In this document: positions 52,614 through 64,000 of the stretch, in pieces
How the letters are laid out: the number at the start of each line of letters is the position of its first letter
How positions within the stretch are numbered: position 1 is the first letter of the stretch
NCBI RefSeq assembly: GCF_017916455.1
Contig: NZ_JAFMSY010000005.1
Coordinates: 124,001 to 188,000, forward strand
Reading direction: 5' to 3'
DNA from: Nocardioides xinjiangensis
Lineage (GTDB): Bacteria; Actinomycetota; Actinomycetes; Propionibacteriales; Nocardioidaceae
Length of the DNA stretch: 64,000 nt
Made by a program: the position numbers and the translations under genes
The notes under the pieces: generated by a model
The model's database searches: none
Told to the model about the DNA's origin: nothing
What the model saw: the letters and a program-made list of their open reading frames with translations, nothing else

Positions 52614-54155
52614 ATGCCGCCCGTCCCGCCCTCCGGGTCGCACCAGCCGCGCACGACGCACCATCGCGCCCAGCGGGTGCGGTTCCGCCGCGCGGTGACC
52701 CTCATGGTCATGACGCTCGTCCTCCCCGGGTCGGCGCAGCTCGTGTCCGGCAACCGTCGGGTCGGGCGCGTCGCGACGTGGACCTGGCTCTCGCTGCTCG
52801 TCCTGGGCGTGCTGGCGGTCGTCACGTCGTACTTCTGGCACGGCCTGGCGTTCTGGGCCGGCACGAGCACCACGCTCCTGCAGGTGCTCCGCCTCGGCCT
52901 CGTCGCGCTCGCCGTCGGCTGGGCCTACCTCTTCGTCGACGCCTGGCGGCTGGGCCAGCCGCTGACCCTGCAGCGCCAGCACCGCCTCGCCGTGGTCGGC
53001 GTCAACGGGTTCCTGTGCTTCAGCGTCGCCGGCGCCCTCCTCTTCGGCGCCCACGTCGTCGGCGTGCAGCGCGACTTCATGATCTCGATGTTCGGCGAGG
53101 GGGACGCCGTCGACGCCGCCGACGGGCGCTACAACGTGCTGCTGATGGGTGGCGACTCCGGAGCCGGCCGCTGGGGCCTGCGGCCCGACTCGATGACGGT
53201 CGCGAGCATCGACGCCGAGACCGGCAAGACCGTGCTGATCTCGCTGCCGCGCAACATGCAGAACTTCCCCTTCGCGGAGGGCTCGGTGATGGACGAGCAG
53301 TTCCCCGACGGGTTCGACGTCGAGGGGATGTACCTCAACGGGCTCTCCACGTGGGCCCTCGACCACGCCGAGCTGTTCAGGGGATCGAAGAACCCCGGCG
53401 TGGACGCCACCGTCCAGGGCGTCGAGGGCATCACCGGCCTCGACATCAACTACTGGGCGATGGTGAACCTCGAGGGCTTCAAGGACCTCGTGGACGCGGT
53501 CGGTGGCGTCGAGCTGACGGTGCGCCAGCCGATCCCCGTCGGGCTGCCCCACGAGAAGACCTTCCACTACATCGAGCCGGGCACCCGCGTCCTCGACGGG
53601 CACGACACGCTGTGGTTCGCCCGCGCCCGCGAGGGATCCGACGACTACTCCCGGATGGCCCGGCAGAAGTGCGTGATGAGCGCGATGCTGCAGCAGGTGA
53701 GCCCGCAGGTGGCGCTGCGCAACTTCGAGCAGATCGCCGGCGCGAGCTCGGCGATGGTCTCCACCGACCTCCCGCGCGGGGAGGTCGACCGGTTCGTCGA
53801 CCTCGCGCTCAAGGCGCGAAGCCAGAAGATCGCGACGCTGTCGCTGGTGCCCCCGATGATCAACACCGCCGAGCCCGACATCGCCCTCATCCACCGCAAG
53901 GTCGAGGCGGCGATCGCGAGGGCGGAGGGCCGCGCGCCCGCCGGCGAGCCGCCGGCGGAGACCGTCGAGGCGGCCGACGGGGGCGACCCCGGCGCGCCCC
54001 AGGGCGGCGCCACGACCCCGCAGGACGGCGGCGCGTCGACGCCGGCCGCGCCGGCGACACCGAGCGCGCCCCCGGCCGTCACCGGGGGCTCCCTCGGCTC
54101 GCTCTCCACCGGCTACGCCGCGAACCAGTCGGAGGACCTCGGCGCGGTTTGCTGA
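52614..54155 (+). CDS. LCP family protein with multi-span N-terminus
   Basis: A 513-residue protein. About four spans occur before residue 160 (VTLMVMTLVLPGSAQLVSG, WTWLSLLVLGVLAVVTSYFW, VLRLGLVALAVGWAYLFVDA and FLCFSVAGALLFGAHVV). The LCP domain follows, with YNVLLMGGDSGAGRWGLRPD, SMTVASIDAETGKTVLISLP then RN (catalytic Arg), LDINYWAMVNLEGFKDLVDA and FARAREGSDDYSRMARQKCV. The C-terminus is a Pro/Ala/Gly-rich tail. ATG 52614 has AGAGAGG nine bases upstream. With the neighbouring galactan genes it probably attaches glycopolymer to the wall. Confidence 0.92.
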   Translation: MPPVPPSGSHQPRTTHHRAQRVRFRRAVTLMVMTLVLPGSAQLVSGNRRVGRVATWTWLSLLVLGVLAVVTSYFWHGLAFWAGTSTTLLQVLRLGLVALAVGWAYLFVDAWRLGQPLTLQRQHRLAVVGVNGFLCFSVAGALLFGAHVVGVQRDFMISMFGEGDAVDAADGRYNVLLMGGDSGAGRWGLRPDSMTVASIDAETGKTVLISLPRNMQNFPFAEGSVMDEQFPDGFDVEGMYLNGLSTWALDHAELFRGSKNPGVDATVQGVEGITGLDINYWAMVNLEGFKDLVDAVGGVELTVRQPIPVGLPHEKTFHYIEPGTRVLDGHDTLWFARAREGSDDYSRMARQKCVMSAMLQQVSPQVALRNFEQIAGASSAMVSTDLPRGEVDRFVDLALKARSQKIATLSLVPPMINTAEPDIALIHRKVEAAIARAEGRAPAGEPPAETVEAADGGDPGAPQGGATTPQDGGASTPAAPATPSAPPAVTGGSLGSLSTGYAANQSEDLGAVC

Positions 54156-54185
54156 CGGTCCTCGCCCGGCCCCTAGGGTGTACGC

Positions 54186-55108
54186 GTGACCACCGGACCC
54201 CTGCCCCGCGTCGTCGCGGTGGTGGTCACCTTCAACCGGCTGCCCCTGCTCGAGCGGCTCGTCGAGCGCCTCGGCGAGGTCGACGGGCTGGCGGAGGTGC
54301 TGGTCGTGGACAACGCGTCGACCGACGGCACGGGGAAGTGGCTCGCGGCCCGGCCCACCACCGGTGAGATCCCGTTGCGGGCGCGCACCCTGCCCACCAA
54401 CCGCGGCGGCGCGGGCGGCTTCCACGACGGCCTCGCCTGGGCGATCGACCGCGAGGCCGACCTCGTCTGGCTGATGGACGACGACGGGCTGCCCGACCTC
54501 GACTGCCTCGACCGGCTCCTGCTCGAGGACGACCTCGACTTCTGGGGCCCGCTCGTCGTGGACGAGGCCGACCCCGGGCGCCTGGTCTTCCCGATCCGGC
54601 TGCCGCGCACCACCCGGGTGGTGCACGCCGTCGACGACGTGCGGCGGGCGGCGCGGGGCGAGCGCATCGAGGGGATCGTCATCCCCTTCAACGGCGTGCT
54701 GGTGACCAAGGAGCTCGTGGACCGCATCGGGCTCCCGCGCGAGGAGTTCTTCATCTGGGGCGACGACCACGAGTACCGGCTGCGCGCCGAGGAGGCCGGC
54801 GCGCGCGTCGCCACCGTGGTCACCGCGACGGTGCGACACCCCAGCGTCGGCAACCTCGGCACGCCCATGATGTTCGGGCGCACGACCTACAACGACTCGC
54901 CGAGCGACCTCAAGCACTACTGCATGGCCCGCAACAACCTCGTCAACCTGCGCGACTACCGCGGACCGCTGCACGCGATCGCGTTCGTGGTGAAGACCGC
55001 CTGGTTCTACACCTTCACCCGGCCCAGCCTCTCCCGGCTGCGACTGAGCTTGGGCGCGATGCGCGCCGGCATCGCCGGCGACTTCGACGGCCACCGGAGG
55101 TTCCTGTC

Positions 55109-55112
<4 letters not shown>
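54186..55112 (+). CDS. GT2 glycosyltransferase, galactofuranosyltransferase (GlfT1)-like, first paralogue
   Basis: A 308-residue cytosolic GT-A enzyme. VVAVVVTFNRLPLLERLVER and VLVVDNASTDGTGKWL form the nucleotide-sugar fold; LVWLMDDDGLPDLDCLDRLL holds the DxD metal motif. EEFFIWGDDHEYRLRAEEAG is the likely acceptor/catalytic base region. The length matches GlfT1, which primes galactan. GTG 54186 follows TAGGGT by six bases. The next gene, a paralogue, overlaps by GTGA. Confidence 0.92.
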
Positions 55113-59340
<4,228 letters not shown>

Positions 59341-59344
<4 letters not shown>

Positions 59345-60297
59345 GCCAGCCCGGCGACACCCGCCCGGTCGAGGTCCGACACGACCTGGCCCACGTGCCG
59401 CTGTCGCCGCCGTCGCGGACGTCGGGCGTGCTCGAGGTGTTCCGGCGTCGCTACCTGCTGCGGCTCATGGTGCGCCGGGAGATCCGGGCGCGCTACGCCG
59501 GTACGGCGTTCGGCCTGGCGTGGTCGTACATCAACCCGTTCACCCGGTTCCTCACCTTCTACTTCGTCTTCGGCCTGCTGCTGGGTCGGGGGATGGGGCT
59601 GGAGAACTTCGCGATCCACCTGTTCGCGGGCATGGTGCTGGTCAACTACTTCACCGAGTCCGTGACCGCCGGCACCCGCTCGCTGCTCGCCAACAAGGGC
59701 GTGATCGCCAAGATGGCGATGCCGCGGGAGATGTTCCCGGTGGCGTCGATGCTCGTCTCGCTGTGGCACGCCGTGCCGCAGCTGATCATCCTCGTCGCCG
59801 CGTGCCTGGCCACCGGCGTCTTCGGCGACGGCCCGATGTGGGTGCCGGACGCCGTCGGGATGGGGGCGGCGTTCCTCGGCTTCCTGCTGATCATGGTCTA
59901 CGGCACGGCCGCGGGGCTGATGTTCTCCTGCGTGAACGTGATCTTCCGCGACTTCCAGCGGATCGTGCAGACGTTCATCAACATCGTGCCGTTCACGGTG
60001 CCGATGATGTACCCCTACCACCTCATCGCCGACGGCGAGCGGATCCCGGCGGAGTACCACGACCTCTACGTCGCCAACCCCGTCGCCGAGGCGGTCATGC
60101 TCATCCAGCGGGGGTTCTGGTACCCCACGTGCGAGGGCCGGTGCGCCGTCGACCCCGCCACCGGGGCCGAGCTGCCGGAGTTCGTCTCCGACCTCTACAC
60201 CCGCGGCTTCGTGATGCTGGGCATCGGCCTGGTGCTGCTCGCCCTGTCGCAGTTCGTCTTCTCCCGGCTGGAGAAGACCGTCCCGGAGCGCCTGTGA
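59341..60297 (+). CDS. wzm: Polysaccharide ABC-2 exporter permease (Wzm-like)
   Basis: A 318-residue permease with about six spans. The amphipathic N-terminal segment LLRLMVRREIRARYAGTAFG precedes SYINPFTRFLTFYFVFGLLL, GVIAKMAMPREMFPVASML, YGTAAGLMFSCVNVIFRDF and TFINIVPFTVPMMYPYHLI, as in Wzm/RfbA permeases. It would flip lipid-linked galactan to the outer face. A Cys-containing insertion (WYPTCEGRCAVDPATGAEL) lies in a late loop. GTG 59341 overlaps the glfT2 stop. Confidence 0.94.
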
Positions 60298-61103
60298 TGA
60301 CGCTCTCGCCCACGACGTCGATCGTCGTCGACAACGTCTCGAAGACGTTCCGCTACCAGTCGCACCCGACGCTGAAGAAGGTCCTGCAGGGCAAGTTGCG
60401 CGGGCAGTCGACCAGCGAGACGTTCAAGGCCCTCGACGGGGTCTCCTTCCAGGTGCAGCAGGGGGAGTCCATCGGCCTGATGGGTCTCAACGGCTCCGGC
60501 AAGTCCACCCTGCTCAAGCTCGTGAGCGGCGTCATGCGCCCCGACCAAGGCGAGGTCCTCACCCGGGGCCGGATCTCCGGCCTCATCGCGACCGGCGCCG
60601 GGTTCCACAACGAGCTCACGGGCCGCGACAACATCTACATGAACGCCGCGATGCTCGGCATGTCGAAGGAGGAGACCGACGCGAAGTTCGACGACATCGC
60701 CGCCTTCGCCGACGTCGGCCGCTTCCTCGACACCCCGGTCGGCAACTACTCCTCGGGCATGTTCGCCCGGCTCGGGTTCTCCGTGGCCGTGCACGTCGAC
60801 TGCGACATCTTCATCGCCGACGAGGTCCTCGCGGTGGGGGACCGGCCGTTCAAGCGCAAGTGCCTCAAGCGCATGAAGCAGATCCGCGAGTCCGGCATCA
60901 CGATGTTCTACGTCAGCCACTCCGCGGGCTCGGTGAAGCGCATGTGCGACCGGGCGATCGTCCTGGAGAAGGGCCGCCTCGGCTTCGACGGCGACGTCGA
61001 CGAGGCGATCAAGTTCCTCCACTACGACGGCGACGACGACGAGCCCGACGGCGAAGAGGTCGAGGAGGACGAGCGCGACGACGCGCTCGCCAGCGACATC
61101 TGA
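60297..61103 (+). CDS. wzt: Polysaccharide ABC exporter ATP-binding protein (Wzt-like)
   Basis: A 268-residue ATPase. Walker A is LMGLNGSGKSTLLKLVSGV; the short-chain Wzt-type LIATGAGFHNELTGRDNIYM, signature NYSSGMFARLGFSVAVHVDC, Walker B IFIADEVLAVGD and HSAGSVKRMCDRAIVLEKG follow. The C-terminus is a very acidic tail and has no carbohydrate-binding domain, so chain length is not read by a Wzt-C domain. ATG 60297 shares a base with the wzm stop (TGATG). It partners Wzm. Confidence 0.95.
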   Translation: MTLSPTTSIVVDNVSKTFRYQSHPTLKKVLQGKLRGQSTSETFKALDGVSFQVQQGESIGLMGLNGSGKSTLLKLVSGVMRPDQGEVLTRGRISGLIATGAGFHNELTGRDNIYMNAAMLGMSKEETDAKFDDIAAFADVGRFLDTPVGNYSSGMFARLGFSVAVHVDCDIFIADEVLAVGDRPFKRKCLKRMKQIRESGITMFYVSHSAGSVKRMCDRAIVLEKGRLGFDGDVDEAIKFLHYDGDDDEPDGEEVEEDERDDALASDI

Positions 61104-61175
61104 GCCCCGCCTGCTGGCCCCCCGGTCGCCCCTGCGCCCCCGCCCCGCCCCGCCGCGCCCGGAGGCCCTCGCCGG

Positions 61176-61249
61176 CGGGTAACGCCACCGGACGCGCACT
61201 CCCGCCCCCACCGGTGAGGGCGGGAGTGCGGGTTCGGTGGCGTTACCCG
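61176..61249. repeat. Long inverted repeat, copy 2 of a dispersed palindromic repeat
   Basis: Arms 61176-61210 and 61215-61249 with a CCGG loop. CGGGTAACGCCACCGGACG and GCACTCCCGCCCCCA on the left pair with TGAGGGCGGGAGTGCG and GGTGGCGTTACCCG on the right, with few mismatches. The sequence is clearly related to the copy at 14398-14477. It lies 73 bp after the wzt stop and could terminate the galactan operon. Confidence 0.85.
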
Positions 61250-61500
61250 GGGCGGCGGTGACGCGAGGGGAGGCAGCGACAAGGCAGCGACCGGGGGAGG
61301 CGAGGGGCGGCAGCGGGGGCGGACTCAGGCGCATTCGCGGGCGCCGACGGGGCGGAAATCGGATAAATTGCACGGATGTAGCGGCGTGTCGACTGGAAAT
61401 TACACGTCTGTAGTTACTCAGAAACCCTTCCGTGACTGATGTGACTGGTGTGAAACTCCTGCCTTGTGTGACCTTCCCCCACACAGGAGTAGAGATTTTC
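61250..61500 (+). promoter_or_regulatory. AT-richer control region upstream of the amidase, with two phased 20-bp motifs
   Basis: The last part of this 397-bp gene-free stretch. AATTGCACGGATGTAGCGGC (61366-61385) and AATTACACGTCTGTAGTTAC (61398-61417) are related direct repeats offset by 32 bp, about three helical turns. TGACTGATG (61433-61441) and TGACTGGTG (61442-61450) form a tandem pair that includes the 13-mer GATGTGACTGGTG also found at 52559. AGGAG (61486-61490 region) precedes ATG 61501. A regulated, leadered promoter is likely; the regulator is unknown. Confidence 0.6.
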
Positions 61501-64000
61501 ATGCGACCTCTTCAGGCCCGTCTCGTCACCCTCTGCCAGCAGGTGCTGGCCCTGGGCGTCGTCCTCGTCGTGCTCACCCCGGCCTCCGGCGTGGTGTCCC
61601 TCGACATCGTCGGTGAGCGCCCCGTCGACCGGTCCTCCGGCACGGCCGGGGGCCAGTCTGCGCCCGCCGAGCTGGTGTCGGCCACGGTGCCGACGTCGGC
61701 GGTCGAGCCGACCGTCACCGAGGTGCCGCTCACCGGTGCGTCCGGCGGGTTCGCCGGACTGCGCGGTCGTACGGTCGCCGGCGGCGCCACCGCGGCCCGC
61801 GTGGTGAGCACCCCACAGGCGGTCACCGACCTCTCTGCCGTCGGCGTCACCTGGGACGGCGGCGCGCAGCTCGAGGACGACCAGATCTCGCTGCGCGTGC
61901 GCACCCGCACCGGCGAGGAGTGGAGCGCCTGGCAGGACCTGGAGTACCACGACGAGCACGGTCCCGACCCCGACAGCGCCGAGGCGGCCTCCGCCCGGCC
62001 GGGCACCGAGCCGACCTTCGTCGGCGACGTGGACGACGTCCAGGTCCAGGCGGCCACCGACGGCGTCGCGCTGCCCGACGACCTCTCGCTGGCGATCGTG
62101 GACCCGGGCCAGGCCCGCGCGAGCGAGACCGAGGCGCCGGCCGACCGATCCTCCGGCGAGGACACCGACGGGTCCTACGACGCGGAGTACGGCGCCGACG
62201 CCGGCGCCGACGGCTCGGACGACCTCGTGCTCCAGGCGGCTCGGGCGCGGACGGTCGCACAGCCGACGATCTTCTCGCGGGCCCAGTGGGGCGCGGACGA
62301 GAGCATCCGCAACAAGGGCTCCCTGCGCTACGGCACGATCAGCGGCGGCTTCGTCCACCACACCGTCAACGCGAACAACTACACCGAGGCCCAGGTCCCC
62401 GCCCTCATCCGCAGCATCTACGCCTACCACGTGAAGTCCCGCGGCTGGAGCGACATCGGCTACAACTTCCTCGTCGACCGCTTCGGTCGAATCTGGGAGG
62501 GCCGCTACGGCGGCATCGACAAGCCGGTCGTCGGCGCGCACACGCTCAACTACAACGACTACTCGTTCGCGATGTCGGCCATCGGCAACTTCGACGTGGT
62601 GCAGCCGCCGGACGTGATGCTCCGCGCCTACGGCCAGCTCTTCGCCTGGAAGCTGTCGCTGCACGGGGTGAACCCGGCCTCGACCAACCAGAGGATCGGC
62701 CGTGGCACCTTCCCGGCGATCAACGGCCACCGCGACGCGGGGTCCACGGCCTGCCCCGGCAGGTACCTCTACGCGCAGCTGCCGCTCATCCGGACGTACG
62801 CCACCCAGGCCGCTCCGGTCACGCCGACGGTGCAAGCGGTCGCGGTGTCCGCCCCGAACCCCCAGAACAACCTCGACGCGTCGCCCTACCCGGACCTCGT
62901 CGTGCGCCGCGCCTCCGACGGTCGGGGCCTCGTGCTCCCGACGGGCGGCCTGACGTCGTTCCAGAAGCGCATCGTGGTGGGCAAGCGCGGCTGGGACAAG
63001 CCGGCCGAGGTCCTGGTGTCACCCGACCTCACCGGCGACCAGCTGGCCGACCTGGTGACGCTCGACCGGTCGGGCGTCGCGCGGATCCGCGCCGGCAAGG
63101 GCAACGGCAAGTTCGGGAAGACCACCCGCAAGATGTCGCTGCGCCGGTACTCGCTGATCACGGCGGTCGGCGACATCGACGGCGACGGCCGCAACGACCT
63201 CGTGGCGCGATTCAAGGGTCGCCTCACCACGCTGACGGCGACGGGCAGGGGCGGCTTCGACCGTGACGTGACCCGCAAGGGCTACGGCAACTACCGGCAG
63301 ATCATCGGGCCGGGCGACGTCAACGGCGACGGCCGGGCCGACCTCCTGCTGCGCACCAAGAACCGGCTGTTCCTGCAGACCGGCTACGGCACCGGCAGGT
63401 TCGCCCCGCCGGTGCGGGTCGCCGGGTCGTGGAGCGGCGTCAACCGCATGGTGGCCGGTGACTTCAACGGCGACGGCCGCTCCGACATCGTCGCCCGCTC
63501 CTCCAGCGGCAAGATGATGCTCCTGCCCGGTCGCGGCGACGGCACGTACGGTGCGGCGCTGGGCCCGGCGACGAACCTGAAGTCGATGCGCTGGATCACC
63601 GGCGTCAACCTGGTCGGCGGGCCCGGTGCCGACCTCATCGGCGCCGCGGGCAAGCAGCTCGTCGTCGTCGCCAACCGCGACACGTTCGAGCTCGGCGCCC
63701 CGATCGACACGGGCGTCTCCTTCGCGGGGATGGACCGCATCCTCAACGCCGGCGACGTCACCCAGGACGGGTTCGGCGACGTGGTCACGCGGGACGTCTC
63801 CGGCCGGCTCTGGCTCTTCGCCGGCAACGGCACCGGCGCACTGGCGGCCGGCCGGGTGCTGGGCAGCGGCTGGGGCCCCGTCGAGGGACTCACGGCGGTC
63901 GGCGACGTCACCGGCGACGGCAAGCCCGACCTGGTCGGTACGCCGGCCGGTGGCAGGCTGACCGTCTGGACCGGCACCGGCAGCGGGTTCGGGGCCGGCG
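61501..64000 (+). CDS. Secreted PGRP/Ami_2 N-acetylmuramoyl-L-alanine amidase with FG-GAP repeats (3' end outside the window)
   Basis: At least 833 residues with no stop before the window end. A signal peptide (MRPLQARLVTLCQ, then a hydrophobic run) leads to a linker and beta domain with WSAWQDLEYHDEHG. The PGRP amidase domain spans about 258-440: RAQWGADESIR, GGFVHHTVNANNYTEAQV, SDIGYNFLVDRFGRIWEGRY and INGHRDAGSTACPGRYLY. The His of VHHT, the His of GHRD and the Cys of TACPG would bind zinc. From about 460 onward, repeated D-x-D/N-x-D-G units (GDIDGDGRND, GDVNGDGRAD, GDFNGDGRSD, GDVTGDGKPD) form an FG-GAP/VCBS beta-propeller. It should cleave peptidoglycan stem peptides outside the cell. 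Confidence 0.93.
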   Translation, partial: MRPLQARLVTLCQQVLALGVVLVVLTPASGVVSLDIVGERPVDRSSGTAGGQSAPAELVSATVPTSAVEPTVTEVPLTGASGGFAGLRGRTVAGGATAARVVSTPQAVTDLSAVGVTWDGGAQLEDDQISLRVRTRTGEEWSAWQDLEYHDEHGPDPDSAEAASARPGTEPTFVGDVDDVQVQAATDGVALPDDLSLAIVDPGQARASETEAPADRSSGEDTDGSYDAEYGADAGADGSDDLVLQAARARTVAQPTIFSRAQWGADESIRNKGSLRYGTISGGFVHHTVNANNYTEAQVPALIRSIYAYHVKSRGWSDIGYNFLVDRFGRIWEGRYGGIDKPVVGAHTLNYNDYSFAMSAIGNFDVVQPPDVMLRAYGQLFAWKLSLHGVNPASTNQRIGRGTFPAINGHRDAGSTACPGRYLYAQLPLIRTYATQAAPVTPTVQAVAVSAPNPQNNLDASPYPDLVVRRASDGRGLVLPTGGLTSFQKRIVVGKRGWDKPAEVLVSPDLTGDQLADLVTLDRSGVARIRAGKGNGKFGKTTRKMSLRRYSLITAVGDIDGDGRNDLVARFKGRLTTLTATGRGGFDRDVTRKGYGNYRQIIGPGDVNGDGRADLLLRTKNRLFLQTGYGTGRFAPPVRVAGSWSGVNRMVAGDFNGDGRSDIVARSSSGKMMLLPGRGDGTYGAALGPATNLKSMRWITGVNLVGGPGADLIGAAGKQLVVVANRDTFELGAPIDTGVSFAGMDRILNAGDVTQDGFGDVVTRDVSGRLWLFAGNGTGALAAGRVLGSGWGPVEGLTAVGDVTGDGKPDLVGTPAGGRLTVWTGTGSGFGAG

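Noticed and set aside
61176..61249. Inverted repeat as ends of an insertion sequence together with the copy at 14398
   Set aside because: Each copy is a complete self-paired palindrome with a 4-nt loop, the copies are 47 kb apart, and no transposase lies between them in a composite arrangement.
61366..61500. Possible riboswitch (for example a c-di-AMP type) in the amidase leader
   Set aside because: I could not find the conserved junction sequences of a known class; the region is better described as repeated DNA motifs and a promoter.

Overview
The window is about 64 kb of very GC-rich, gene-dense chromosomal DNA from an actinobacterium, most likely a Nocardioides-like member of the Nocardioidaceae. 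The reasons are strong third-position GC, many GTG starts, 4-nt ATGA/GTGA gene overlaps, many leaderless -10-to-start arrangements, biotin-dependent acyl-CoA carboxylase genes of the actinobacterial A3/D5/E type, and a galactofuran synthesis cluster (Glf, GlfT2, Wzm/Wzt). Gene content and order resemble, in shuffled form, the Mycobacterium tuberculosis Rv3265-Rv3307 neighbourhood (punA, lpdA, nei, accA3, maf-accE-accD-birA, purK-purE, fadE25). I see no rRNA, tRNA, CRISPR array or recognisable transposase.

Left part (1-14.5 kb): tail of a DUF2252-like gene; an aldo/keto reductase and its MerR regulator, each behind a matching MerR-type promoter; a uronate-dehydrogenase-like epimerase after purine nucleoside phosphorylase; a gamma-glutamylcyclotransferase-like gene; dihydrolipoamide dehydrogenase followed by an LpdA-type quinone reductase; Nei; a Gly-rich hypothetical; a SpoIID protein overlapping an SGNH lipase; and pyruvate carboxylase. 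Middle-left (14.5-30.4 kb): biotin carboxylase/BCCP; an apparent iron operon (Fe(III)-binding lipoprotein, permease, ATPase) whose last gene is an unusual adenylation-carrier-membrane acyltransferase fusion; an acyl-CoA dehydrogenase; YnfA; a histidine kinase/NarL regulator pair next to an ABC-2 exporter; a VTT protein with a CDP-alcohol phosphatidyltransferase; and maf.

Middle (30.4-45 kb): maf and accE are separated by a 1.14-kb unit carrying an AbiEi-like/DUF559 putative nuclease bounded by 50-bp palindromic direct repeats. This is the best candidate for an undescribed element here. Then accE-accD, birA, a PH-domain membrane protein, a class III adenylyl cyclase, a TipA-like MerR regulator, an orphan winged-helix protein, purK-purE, a membrane acyltransferase, an oxidoreductase, arfB, gdhA and fadE25.

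Right part (45-64 kb): a copper-type envelope cluster (lipoprotein, CopC-CopD, YcnI, membrane protein), PadR/DUF1707, then a cell-wall block: two LCP transferases, a thioesterase, two GT2 galactofuranosyltransferase-like enzymes, UDP-galactopyranose mutase, GlfT2, the Wzm/Wzt exporter and a PGRP-type amidase with FG-GAP repeats that runs off the window. These genes would make, export and ligate a galactan and remodel peptidoglycan.

Repeats: a long inverted repeat of about 38-bp arms occurs twice (14398 and 61176), and a nested palindrome sits at 1862-1948. At least 24 genes begin 6-7 nt after a TANNNT-like -10, so leaderless transcription appears to be the rule for first genes.
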